Positions 52,527-59,647 of a stretch of 64,000 nt of DNA are shown piece by piece (the stretch's first letter is position 1; every line of letters begins with the position of its first letter). The stretch is from Alteromonas sp. CI.11.F.A3 (GTDB taxonomy: Bacteria > Pseudomonadota > Gammaproteobacteria > Enterobacterales > Alteromonadaceae): the NCBI RefSeq assembly GCF_032925565.1, contig NZ_CP136708.1, positions 4,402,001 through 4,466,000 of the forward strand. Reading direction: 5' to 3'. The position numbers and the translations under genes are program-made. The notes beneath the pieces are model-generated. The model worked only from the letters and a program-made list of their open reading frames with translations. It was not told the DNA's origin and searched no databases.

Positions 52527-53061
52527 ATTTTACCTATAATGAGCTGTTAGAAAATCATTCACTCATTGAGTGAATGCGGTCCCAGATGATAAATACCACC
52601 TGGGCCGTTTCGCCCCAGTTCGACGCATAGCGTCAGGCTCGGACTGATCTCGCCAAAATCCTCATTACGTGTAAACGGCAGCTCGAAAGCGCAGATTTTT
52701 AAGATCGCCAGAAAATGCGGCGCGGCATGATTTATAGAATATTGAATCTTTCTTGTGGGTCTTCGTGACGTGTTGAAGGCAGCTCGAAAGCGCCTATTTT
52801 TTTGAATCCGGAGCAGAAAGCTCTCGGTTGTTTCATGAGTAATAATAGGGCAACCCTCTCCCTTTGGCAAGGCCGGATTTTGTGCGTGTAAAATTATGCG
52901 CGCAAATGTTACAGGCCGCTGCGGACGGCCTTTAGCGCCAAGCCGCGAAGCGGTAAAGGCGCTATGAAAAGGGCCATTGCTCCTGATGCCCTTTTCCCAA
53001 AGGGGGTGGGTTGCCCGATGGCACGGTCTAAATTTAGGCTGGGATAAGCGAAAAGAGGGAA
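52527..53061. other. GC-rich, highly structured noncoding segment
   Basis: No convincing gene. GGCAGCTCGAAAGCGC occurs twice, at 52,677-52,692 and 52,778-52,793, within longer weaker repeats. Three strong consecutive hairpins follow: AGGCCG/CGGCCT near 52,912, TAGCGCC/GGCGCTA enclosing CCGC/GCGG near 52,933, and AAAAGGGC/GCCCTTTT near 52,967. GC content is above its surroundings. It could be a transfer or replication origin, or an RNA. Confidence 0.5.
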
Positions 53062-53082
53062 AGGTGTGACGTAGTCACACCT
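53062..53082 (-). terminator. Terminator after the MatP-like gene
   Basis: AGGTGTGAC and GTCACACCT form a perfect 9-bp stem with a 3-base loop. On the minus strand TTTCCCTCTTTT follows. The stem overlaps the gene's stop codon. Confidence 0.7.
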
Positions 53083-53512
53083 AGCATTTTTTACGTTGCT
53101 TTGCCCTATTTGCAACGGGAGGTTTTACCTCGTGGTAGCGGTCCTGTATGAGCATTGCCAAGTAGCCTTTCAAGGTCATATCTTCAGCTGCTGCCAGATC
53201 GTTCAGGTCATTATAGACGTCCCTATCAAGCTCGATGGAAAGAACATCTTTATTACGTCTTGAGCTCTTTTTTCGGAGGGCTGCTCTTAGGGAATTGAGT
53301 TGTTTATCTTGAAGGTAATTTTTGCACCAGGTATCCAGTTCTTTGGCTGTTGATTCATCGTTAAAGTTTATAGATCGGAACAAGGCCTTTGCCTCATCTT
53401 CTTTTTTTAAATCATCGAAGATGAGGTAGGTTGAATCGTTATGAAGCTTATTGAGTATATAAGCCCAAGCGTCTTTTTTGTTTTCGGGCGTTATAGAAAA
53501 GCGCATGTGCAT
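53081..53512 (-). CDS. MatP-like DNA-binding protein
   Basis: From the ATG at 53,512 the protein is 143 residues, close to MatP of E. coli (150). An N-terminal helical region (AWAYILNKLHNDSTYLIFDDLKKEDEAKALFRSINF...TAKELDTWCKNYL) aligns by eye with the MatP four-helix bundle (WKYLVKKHREGELITRYIE...LVNGWIDKHM), and RRNKDVLSIELDRDVYNDLNDLAAAEDMTLKGYLAMLIQD with its ribbon-helix-helix. MatP binds matS (GTGACRNYGTCAC) and organises the replication terminus. Two exact matS matches lie in this gene's promoter, which strongly supports the call. A longer frame to 53,662 would translate through the operators and is rejected. Confidence 0.75.
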   Translation of the reverse strand: MHMRFSITPENKKDAWAYILNKLHNDSTYLIFDDLKKEDEAKALFRSINFNDESTAKELDTWCKNYLQDKQLNSLRAALRKKSSRRNKDVLSIELDRDVYNDLNDLAAAEDMTLKGYLAMLIQDRYHEVKPPVANRAKQRKKC

Positions 53513-53520
53513 CCCAGTTT

Positions 53521-53563
53521 GTGACAGTGTCACAGAGCATAGCACTTCCTGTGACACTGTCAC
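53521..53563 (-). promoter_or_regulatory. Two matS-type sites over the promoter of the MatP-like gene
   Basis: GTGACAGTGTCAC (53,521-53,533) and GTGACACTGTCAC (53,551-53,563) both satisfy GTGACRNYGTCAC and lie 30 bp centre to centre. On the minus strand GTGACA (53,563-53,558) and TATGCT (53,541-53,536) with 16-bp spacing form a plausible -35/-10 pair inside them. The first site ends 8 bp from the ATG. Autorepression is the obvious reading. Confidence 0.75.
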
Positions 53564-53566
53564 ATT

Positions 53567-53588
53567 AAAATTAGGCATGCCTAATTTT
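53567..53588. repeat. Perfect 22-bp palindrome, TTAGGCATGCCTAA
   Basis: AAAATTAGGCA followed by its reverse complement, just upstream of the matS pair. It is a variant of the TTTGGCATGCCAAA palindromes elsewhere in the island. Confidence 0.85.
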
Positions 53589-53696
53589 GAAACCACATAT
53601 CGAATATAGATAATTTGAGCTTTGATGCTATTACGCGCTGAAACGTTAACGCTTATAGCCAAAAAAGAATCTTTAGCCCTATCCGCTTTTCATAAA

Positions 53697-53784
53697 TCCT
53701 CGAAATCGAGATAGGTCGGCTCGTTCTTGAGTTGATTGAGGCTATATAAGCAGGCATCATTTTTTCGTCAGTTATAAAGCATTT
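53697..53784 (-). pseudogene. Decayed duplicate of the MatP-like gene 5' end
   Basis: The minus-strand reading CFITDEKMMPAYIASIN... matches the N-terminus of the intact gene (RFSITPENKKDAWAYILN...), and the DNA shares blocks such as TTATAAC, GAAAA, TATATA and ACCTATCTC-like sequence. Its upstream DNA also carries the same TTAGGCATGCC palindrome (53,817). It lacks the matS sites and the rest of the gene. Confidence 0.55.
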
Positions 53785-53816
53785 GTATTCCGCGATATTG
53801 TGGCGATGCAAAATTC

Positions 53817-53836
53817 AAATTAGGCATGCCTAATTT
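53817..53836. repeat. Perfect 20-bp palindrome, second TTAGGCATGCCTAA copy
   Basis: AAATTAGGCA plus its reverse complement, flanked by TTC and TTGAA. It stands in the same position relative to the decayed MatP-like fragment as 53,567 does to the intact gene. Confidence 0.85.
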
Positions 53837-54013
53837 TGAAAATATCCCTGGAGCATAGACAATCTTGCCATATGATAGCTCTGCGCGATGAAGCGTTAAA
53901 AAAACGAACATTTTCTTTCCATCAAGTATCTTTAAGTTCAAGTGCTCGCTTTTATTGAGATCACGTAAAACAATCCGTAAAGTATTCTACGTAAAAAAAT
54001 TGGACGTTTGTTT

Positions 54014-54565
54014 ATGAAAATCGGATATGCACGTGTTAGCTCGGAATTACAAAGTGAAGACGCTCAACTCGATGCGCTAGCTAACTGTGGATGTGAACGA
54101 ATTTATCATGAAAAGATATCTGGTAAAGGAGTGAATCGTCCCGAATTAACACGTTTGCTTGACTCTCTTCGTACTGGTGACACAGTGATTGTTCAGAGAC
54201 TCGACCGTCTAGGGCGCTCATTATCCGATTTAATTCACCTGCTAAGCGCCTTTAAAAAGAAAAACGTAGAATTTATTAGTCTGAATGAAAATATCGATAC
54301 AAGCAGTGCAACTGGAGAATTGATCTTTCATTTGATTGGGGCAATCGCACAATTTGAAAGACGGCTCATCTCAGAACGAACTAAGGTCGGACTCGAGGCA
54401 GCAAAAGCTAGAGGGCGTAAAGGGGGGAGAAAGCCTAAATTAGGTCCTCAAGATATTGAAAAGGCGCGAGCGATGCTTAAATCAAATGAAATTACTAAAG
54501 CAGAAGTAGCAAAGCATTTTGGAGTGAGCCGACCAACATTGAATAACGCTCTCAATAAAACTTAA
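54014..54565 (+). CDS. Serine recombinase, resolvase/invertase family
   Basis: 183 residues from MKIGYARVSS. The catalytic Ser is at residue 9 or 10, with conserved DAQLDAL, EKISGKGVNRPEL, GDTVIVQRLDRLGRSLSDLI (catalytic Arg residues) and the dimer helix GAIAQFERRLISERTKVGL. A C-terminal helix-turn-helix (EVAKHFGVSRPTLNNAL) is present. Length is standard for small resolvases and invertases. No transposase is nearby, so it may resolve multimers or invert a segment of the island. The ~100 bp upstream could hold a res-like site, though none is obvious. Confidence 0.93.
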   Translation: MKIGYARVSSELQSEDAQLDALANCGCERIYHEKISGKGVNRPELTRLLDSLRTGDTVIVQRLDRLGRSLSDLIHLLSAFKKKNVEFISLNENIDTSSATGELIFHLIGAIAQFERRLISERTKVGLEAAKARGRKGGRKPKLGPQDIEKARAMLKSNEITKAEVAKHFGVSRPTLNNALNKT

Positions 54566-54762
54566 AGTATTGCTTATTCTGCCTCTTATTTAAATTGAGT
54601 AGTGCAGATAAGAGCAATTAGCGGACTCTATTGTTGACTTAGTAATTAACTACCTCTCACCATTAAATTTGGTGTCAATTCGTATAATAGAGGCATAGCT
54701 ATTGGATATTATTTAAACTAGGTTAGTATCTAGCTTTCTCATTAATTAGTCCAAGCAGAATA

Positions 54763-55968
54763 ATGTATATACCTTCAACGGAATTATCAGTTATTTCTTC
54801 CTCGGAACAATACGGTGTTTGGGCGGAGATGTATGATCATGGTAAAAGAGTGGCATTGATTGCAAAAATGCAGTCTAGTGCAATCAAAGCGATTCGGAAT
54901 GGTTGTAAGATTGAAGTAATTATTGGCAGAGTTGCCAGCTCAAACCCGAAACTTTGTGTCGCTCTTAGAGTGTTTGATCTGTCTGAGGCACTTTTGATTC
55001 CAACTGCGCCAAGAACACATCGAGAAATTTTGGGAATAATTGGCATCACGAAAGGATTTAAGTTCAAGCTATCTATTTATAACGAAATAAACGCAGTCTG
55101 CTTTGAAAGTGAGTGCTCGATTTCTACCTCTTCCCGTTCATTTGGCTGGGAAGAATTATCTGGAGGGGAAGTAAAGCCAACATCGTCGATAGATGAAATG
55201 AACAAAGTACTGGATTCGTTTTGTTATGAAATTTCGCCGCACTATGGCACAACAAAATGGTTTGAATCTGAGTGTGTGGTTTGCGATGTATCCATGAGCA
55301 ACATTAAAGAAATCCCTTTTTTGCTCGAGATGGCATCTAACGAATTATGTTATCAGGGTATCAACTCACAAGATCAAGGCGGCGATCAGGAACTTCAAAT
55401 TGCCCACTTCTTACAAAACACTTTTATTCGTAACATTTATCACTCTCCCAATGTAACAACTGGTAAGAAAACGAGAGAGCTTACTGACATTCTTGCTTAT
55501 ACAGAGCAAAGAAACTTCTTAATAGAGTCAAAATCTATAGCAGTAGGGCCTGTATTGAGGGAAATTTCCCAGGAGCGAAGAATCTCAGCTCTGATAAAGC
55601 ATGCTAAAAAAGCATTAGGACAGTTAGAAGGGAGTATAAAAGCGGTCAAGCGAAAAGATAGCCTCACTGATCTTTACGGTCGCGATATAAAACCTTTCAC
55701 GACGGATTACAATCACGGCATTGCAGTTATTTCTGAGTTTATTCCTTCTGATAAGTGGCTGGAGGTCATCGAATTGATCGAAAAGTTGGCTGAAGAAAAT
55801 AACGCTTATTTCCATGTCATTAGTTATCCAGAGCTAATTAAAACATTGAAAATCGCTGGTAGTCCCGATATCGATTTCGAGCAATGCCTGATTCAGCGAT
55901 TTGAAGCTATGAGAGAGAACAGAACTTTGTATATTGAAGGCACGGATAGTTCGTTGCCTTTTTTATAA
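54763..55968 (+). CDS. Predicted PD-(D/E)XK nuclease, possible defence protein
   Basis: 401 residues of no family I can name. The middle contains GGDQELQIAHFLQNTFIRNIYHSPN and TRELTDILAYTEQRNFLIESKSI, which fits a PD-(D/E)XK nuclease core (E..., D in LTD, ExK in ESK). The first 160 residues look like a beta-rich sensor or binding domain; the C-terminus is helical (WLEVIELIEKLAEENNAYFHVISYPELI). It stands between a resolvase and a second nuclease on a mobile island, the usual place for single-gene phage-defence systems. Activity is inferred from motifs only. Confidence 0.65.
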   Translation: MYIPSTELSVISSSEQYGVWAEMYDHGKRVALIAKMQSSAIKAIRNGCKIEVIIGRVASSNPKLCVALRVFDLSEALLIPTAPRTHREILGIIGITKGFKFKLSIYNEINAVCFESECSISTSSRSFGWEELSGGEVKPTSSIDEMNKVLDSFCYEISPHYGTTKWFESECVVCDVSMSNIKEIPFLLEMASNELCYQGINSQDQGGDQELQIAHFLQNTFIRNIYHSPNVTTGKKTRELTDILAYTEQRNFLIESKSIAVGPVLREISQERRISALIKHAKKALGQLEGSIKAVKRKDSLTDLYGRDIKPFTTDYNHGIAVISEFIPSDKWLEVIELIEKLAEENNAYFHVISYPELIKTLKIAGSPDIDFEQCLIQRFEAMRENRTLYIEGTDSSLPFL

Positions 55969-56193
55969 TAAATTATATAGGCTCATGCACGATTAGTGCG
56001 CATTAAGTAACCTGGCTTTGAAAAGCTTCTCGATAAATGTCGGTCTAGAGCGTATAACGGAAATTGTAGCTAGATAACGTATAGGAGCTGTGAGATAAGG
56101 CGTGAAATGCTTGGTTAGGTCGTTTCATTACTAATTTAGCCGAGTATTCGCACCTATTGTTAGGATGCAATATTTTCGATGGAGTTGGAATAG

Positions 56194-57465
56194 ATGATAA
56201 AAACTGTCGCAGAGCTGTTACAGGGCTTTATAGATGAAGAATCTGCTAAACTTAATGAGTATGAGTTGAAACATGGCCCAACAATTGGAGACATGTATGA
56301 AGGCCTTTCTGCGGATCTATTGAATAGAGCGATACCATCACATCTAGAACTAAAGGTTGTAGATGGATTCATAACTGACGGTGATGGTTTTTTATCAGGT
56401 CAAATGGACTGTATGCTTGTGCGTGGTGAGGGTGAAAAAATTCCTTACACGGACTCATATAAATGGCACGTTAAAGAGGTTTTAGCTGTATTTGAAGTCA
56501 AGAAGAACCTGTATTCCAAAGACCTAATAAACTCATTTTACAAACTTAGGCAAGTGTCTGAAGGTTATTCAAAATATCTCTTCAGGAAAGAGCATTCCGA
56601 AAATAAATTTTTGGACATTTCCCCTTCTTATAAAAATTTCTCTCAGTTAACAGGGATCACCGCTCCTCAATACAGCGATAGAAAAGTTCTTACAGGAGAA
56701 AATGAGCTTATCTATACGACACTATTTATGGAACAGTTAATGCCCATTAAGATCGTTCTAGGATATGACGGATACTCTTCAGAATTTGCTTTACGGAAAG
56801 GCATGGCTAAATTTTTGGAAGAAGAAGGTCAAGGGCGTGGATACGGCGTTCCTTCTTTCCCTCACTTGATTGTTTGTGGAAAGCATTCATTAATTAAGTG
56901 CAATGGCTTACCCTACATTTCTCCAATGCGAGACGGATATTGGGACTTTATGACATCAACCACGTGTAATCCTATATTACTTATCTTGGAGTTCATTTGG
57001 ACAAAGCTATCTCTTGAATTCGACATGGGAATGCCATGGGGTGATGACATCGAAATGGAATGTTTAAACGAGTTTCTTCAAGTTAAACCAGTTATCGATG
57101 ATGAACAGAAAGGGTGGATGCTCAAATATCGTGAACTTTCAAAAGAAGATCTGACTTCCGCAAAAACGTCAATCGATTGGCAACCCTTGGAAATATCGCC
57201 TCCAGTCTTTGCTATATTTACCCAGCTAATTCAAGCCGATGTTTGCACTACAGAAAAAGCGTTTATTGAGTTCGCAGAGGAGCAAAGCGATAATGTTGAA
57301 AAGTTTATAAAAGAAATTACTTCGACTAATGTTGTAAGCTTTGACGGCAAATTTTTGTCACTGTATTCCGAAAATCTAATCGCTTCAATTTTGCCAGATG
57401 GTCGTTTTGTAATTGCAGAAAATAACTCAGGCCGCTTTGACGCATGGTTGGCAAAATACTATTAA
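56194..57465 (+). CDS. DUF6602-like predicted PD-(D/E)XK nuclease
   Basis: 423 residues. The N-terminal domain has HGPTIGDMYEGLSADLLNRAIP (Glu), KVVDGFITDGDGFLSGQMDCMLV (Asp) and VKEVLAVFEVKKNL (ExK), the order expected of a PD-(D/E)XK fold of the DUF6602 type. A long middle and C-terminal part (about 120-423) are unrecognised and may sense a trigger. GGAG precedes the ATG. It lies 225 bp after another predicted nuclease but has its own gap and probably its own promoter. A restriction-like or abortive defence role is likely but unproven. Confidence 0.7.
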   Translation: MIKTVAELLQGFIDEESAKLNEYELKHGPTIGDMYEGLSADLLNRAIPSHLELKVVDGFITDGDGFLSGQMDCMLVRGEGEKIPYTDSYKWHVKEVLAVFEVKKNLYSKDLINSFYKLRQVSEGYSKYLFRKEHSENKFLDISPSYKNFSQLTGITAPQYSDRKVLTGENELIYTTLFMEQLMPIKIVLGYDGYSSEFALRKGMAKFLEEEGQGRGYGVPSFPHLIVCGKHSLIKCNGLPYISPMRDGYWDFMTSTTCNPILLILEFIWTKLSLEFDMGMPWGDDIEMECLNEFLQVKPVIDDEQKGWMLKYRELSKEDLTSAKTSIDWQPLEISPPVFAIFTQLIQADVCTTEKAFIEFAEEQSDNVEKFIKEITSTNVVSFDGKFLSLYSENLIASILPDGRFVIAENNSGRFDAWLAKYY

Positions 57466-57801
57466 TGAATCGAAACAGTCAATCATGCTTGCGTTAATCG
57501 CCAAACTCAGCAAGTGTAGCGCCTCTAACTAAAACACTGTTTACGTCCGTTGTTAGCGCAAAACCGAAGCTAGAACATAAAAAATGGACTGTACTCTCGT
57601 TGTCTATAGATATCATATCCACTGAATCACTTTCTTATTTTCCAAAAAAACCTTGATTCAACCTTTACTATACTTATTTTTTTATAAAATAACTAAATGA
57701 AAAACAGATACTTACAAAAATTAAAAAACCCCGATGAATTAAGGGGGGGGTTTCTGAGAATTTTTCGCTTCAATTCTTCACAATCTCTCCATTAACAATA
57801 A
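57466..57801. other. Intergenic region with hairpin and G8 tract
   Basis: No gene is seen in these 336 bp. A hairpin AAACCCC/GGGGTTT (57,726-57,753) contains a run of eight Gs at 57,743-57,750. The excisionase-integrase promoter should lie to its right, near a degenerate TTCGCTTCAATT half of the island palindrome at about 57,765. Confidence 0.5.
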
Positions 57802-57813
57802 ATGGAGAGTCCA

Positions 57814-58047
57814 ATGAGCCTTTTTGTATCTCGCGATGAGCTTCAGGAACTCACAGGTTTCAAGAAAAAATCACTACAAATAAAGCAATTATCAAACTTT
57901 GGAATACCCTTTGAGGTAAACAGGCTTGGTTCGCCTGTCGTCTTGCGCTCTGCTATCGAAGACACTCTATCAGGAGCTAAATTGCCAAGGAAAAGAAGTA
58001 AATCTATAAACTTAGAATCGCTTCGAAAAGCAAAAGGAGACAATTAA
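57814..58047 (+). CDS. DUF4224 small protein, excisionase-like partner of integrase
   Basis: 77 residues from MSLFVSRDELQELTGFKKKSLQIKQLSNFGIPFEVNRLGSPVVLRSAIE, the DUF4224 pattern seen directly upstream of phage-type integrases. It is probably a small winged-helix DNA-binding factor that directs excision. GGAG lies upstream. Its TAA stop overlaps the integrase ATG by one base (TAATG), so translation is coupled. Confidence 0.85.
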   Translation: MSLFVSRDELQELTGFKKKSLQIKQLSNFGIPFEVNRLGSPVVLRSAIEDTLSGAKLPRKRSKSINLESLRKAKGDN

Positions 58048-59120
58048 TGGGCAGAAAAAGAAACGGTAGTACTCATCTACCAGAACGAATGTATCTTCAT
58101 AAAGGAACCTATTACCTTGTTAATAAAGACAGTAAGTGGCTAAACCTTGGCAAATCCCTGACATCGGCCATAGCTGAGTATCATAGGTTAGTACCTTCGC
58201 AGAGCTCAATAAAAACAATGGGAGAGCTTATTGACCGCTATATGGTTGAAATCTCGCCGACCAAGGCAGAATCAACATATAAGGGTGAAATACAAGAAGC
58301 TAAATTGCTTCGAGCAGCATTTGGGGAAATGTATCCTAAAGATGTTACACCTGTAGTGATATACGAATATATGGATTTTCGCAGCCAAACAGCGCCTGTA
58401 CGCGTAAATAGAGAGGTAGCCCTACTATCTCATATGTTTAAGAAAGCGATGCGCTGGGGGCTCGTAGAGAGCAATCCTTGCAGAGACGTAGAAAGAAACC
58501 CAGAACGCCCTAGACATAGATATGTCACTGACGATGAACTACTGGCCTTTAAAAGCATTGTACCTGAGTGGCTGTCACTCTATATCGACCTGAAAAGCCT
58601 AACAGGGTTGAGACAAACAGATATGTTGTCGCTTCGGTTCGACTCATTTATTGAAGATGGATTACTTACCGGTATGAGTAAAACTGAAAAGCGTACTGGT
58701 AAAAAATACTTGTTCGAATGGTCTGATCAACTTAGAGCAACGCTTGATAAAATTCAGCAACTACCTGGAAAGGTAAAAAGTCTCTACTTGTTCAGTAACA
58801 GAAAAGGGCAACCATACACTGGCGATGGATTTCGCAGCATTTGGCATAACTGGATGGTTAAAGCGCTAGATAGAGAACTTTTATCAGAAAGGTTTCAAGA
58901 ACGTGATATTCGTAAGAAAACGGCGAGTGATGTAGAGCTTGAGCATGCACAATTGCTCTTGGGCCATGAAAGTGTTAAAACAACTATCCGAAACTATAGA
59001 TTGTTACCAATTAAGGTAAAGCCTTCTAAATGGTTTTTGGAAAAACCGGATTTATTTGGAAACTCGGGACTGGCTGGCAGATACAAAAAACCCCGCAATG
59101 TCTTGCAGGGCTTGATGTAA
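58047..59120 (+). CDS. Tyrosine integrase of the island
   Basis: A 357-residue phage-type integrase. An arm/core-binding domain (GELIDRYMVEISPTKAESTYKGEIQEAK) is followed by a catalytic domain with Arg in SLTGLRQTDMLSLR, Lys in MSKTEKRTGKK, the box-II segment ERDIRKKTASD, His in LLLGHESVKTT and Tyr in IRNYRLLP. In box II the usual HxxR has Arg in place of the first His, seen in some phage integrases. Its last codons run into the att repeat and contain a terminator for the opposing tRNA gene. It should catalyse recombination between the two 53-bp repeats. Confidence 0.95.
   Translation: MGRKRNGSTHLPERMYLHKGTYYLVNKDSKWLNLGKSLTSAIAEYHRLVPSQSSIKTMGELIDRYMVEISPTKAESTYKGEIQEAKLLRAAFGEMYPKDVTPVVIYEYMDFRSQTAPVRVNREVALLSHMFKKAMRWGLVESNPCRDVERNPERPRHRYVTDDELLAFKSIVPEWLSLYIDLKSLTGLRQTDMLSLRFDSFIEDGLLTGMSKTEKRTGKKYLFEWSDQLRATLDKIQQLPGKVKSLYLFSNRKGQPYTGDGFRSIWHNWMVKALDRELLSERFQERDIRKKTASDVELEHAQLLLGHESVKTTIRNYRLLPIKVKPSKWFLEKPDLFGNSGLAGRYKKPRNVLQGLM
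59085..59110 (-). terminator. Island-borne terminator for tRNA-Phe inside the integrase 3' end
   Basis: On the minus strand CCCTGCAA, loop GACA, TTGCGGGG, then TTTTTT. It copies the position and form of the native terminator at 42,449-42,476, from which the tRNA was separated by the insertion. Confidence 0.85.
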
Positions 59121-59171
59121 TAATGGTGCCTCGACCCGGGATCGAACCAGGGACACGCGGATTTTCAATCC
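59119..59171. repeat. Right attachment repeat (att)
   Basis: 53 bp identical to 42,483-42,535, covering the 3' 48 bases of tRNA-Phe with CCA and five bases beyond. The two copies define the island as a unit of about 16.6 kb. Confidence 0.95.
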
Positions 59172-59199
59172 GCTGCTCTACCAACTGAGCTATCGAGGC
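59124..59199 (-). tRNA. tRNA-Phe (GAA)
   Basis: A 76-base cloverleaf with encoded CCA. The acceptor stem is GCCTCGA/TCGAGGC, the D-arm contains AGCTCAGTTGGTAGAGC, the anticodon stem GCGGA/TCCGC holds the loop TTGAAAA (anticodon GAA), the variable loop is GTGTC, and the T-arm is CCTGG-TTCGATC-CCGGG. It is the integration site of the island, and its intact form is kept at the integrase side. Confidence 0.97.
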
Positions 59200-59249
59200 A
59201 AAATCTTTTAGCGTTTGGGCGTTTGCTGCCTGTCTCGCTGTGGGTGCGT

Positions 59250-59278
59250 ATTAAACGGATTTCCGACTAACAAGTCAA
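59250..59278 (-). promoter_or_regulatory. Probable promoter of tRNA-Phe
   Basis: On the minus strand TTGACT (59,278-59,273), a 17-bp spacer and TTTAAT (59,255-59,250), followed by a GC-rich discriminator about 50 bp before the mature tRNA. Confidence 0.65.
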
Positions 59279-59348
59279 CCGTTTTTGTCGGTTTTTTTTC
59301 GGTTTTGTTACCGTTTGCACATTGTTTATGCAAAATACGCTTTTTTGG

Positions 59349-59621
59349 TTACTTTTCAGGCGGAACATAGCCTTCAATTGTAGGTTCTACGCCGTCGAAC
59401 AAGTAAGCCGACATACTTTGCTCTAAAAACTGTCTGGCGGTCGGTTCCATCATATTTAACTTATTTTCGTTAATCAGCATGGTTTGTTTCTTTTGCCAGT
59501 CGGCCCATGCTTCTTTTGAAATGTTGTCGTAAATACGTTTTCCTAGCTCACCGGGGTAAAGCTGAAAATCTAAGCCGTCGGCTTCTTTTTGTAAACGTTG
59601 GCAAAATACCACTCTACTCAT
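59349..59621 (-). CDS. yggX: YggX, Fe(2+)-trafficking protein
   Basis: 90 residues, exactly the YggX size. Family motifs are [53 protein letters not shown] and a C-terminal tail ending VPPEK. It protects iron-sulfur clusters from oxidation and supports the FeS enzyme MutY, whose gene lies 26 bp upstream in the same operon. The mutY-yggX pairing is conserved in many Gammaproteobacteria. Confidence 0.97.
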   Translation of the reverse strand: MSRVVFCQRLQKEADGLDFQLYPGELGKRIYDNISKEAWADWQKKQTMLINENKLNMMEPTARQFLEQSMSAYLFDGVEPTIEGYVPPEK

Positions 59622-59647
59622 TGTATGTCCTTAACCTATTCGATGCG

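Noticed and set aside
52559..52870. 103-codon minus-strand frame beside the recombinase
   Set aside because: No ribosome site is seen and it covers both copies of the direct repeat; I could not support it as a gene, though a decayed gene is possible.
52909..53115. 68-codon minus-strand frame in the structured block
   Set aside because: It reads through three strong hairpins and into the MatP-like gene end, with no start signal.
53513..53662. Longer 193-residue start for the MatP-like protein
   Set aside because: The extra 50 residues would translate through the GGCATGCC palindrome and both matS sites. The 143-residue form matches MatP in length.
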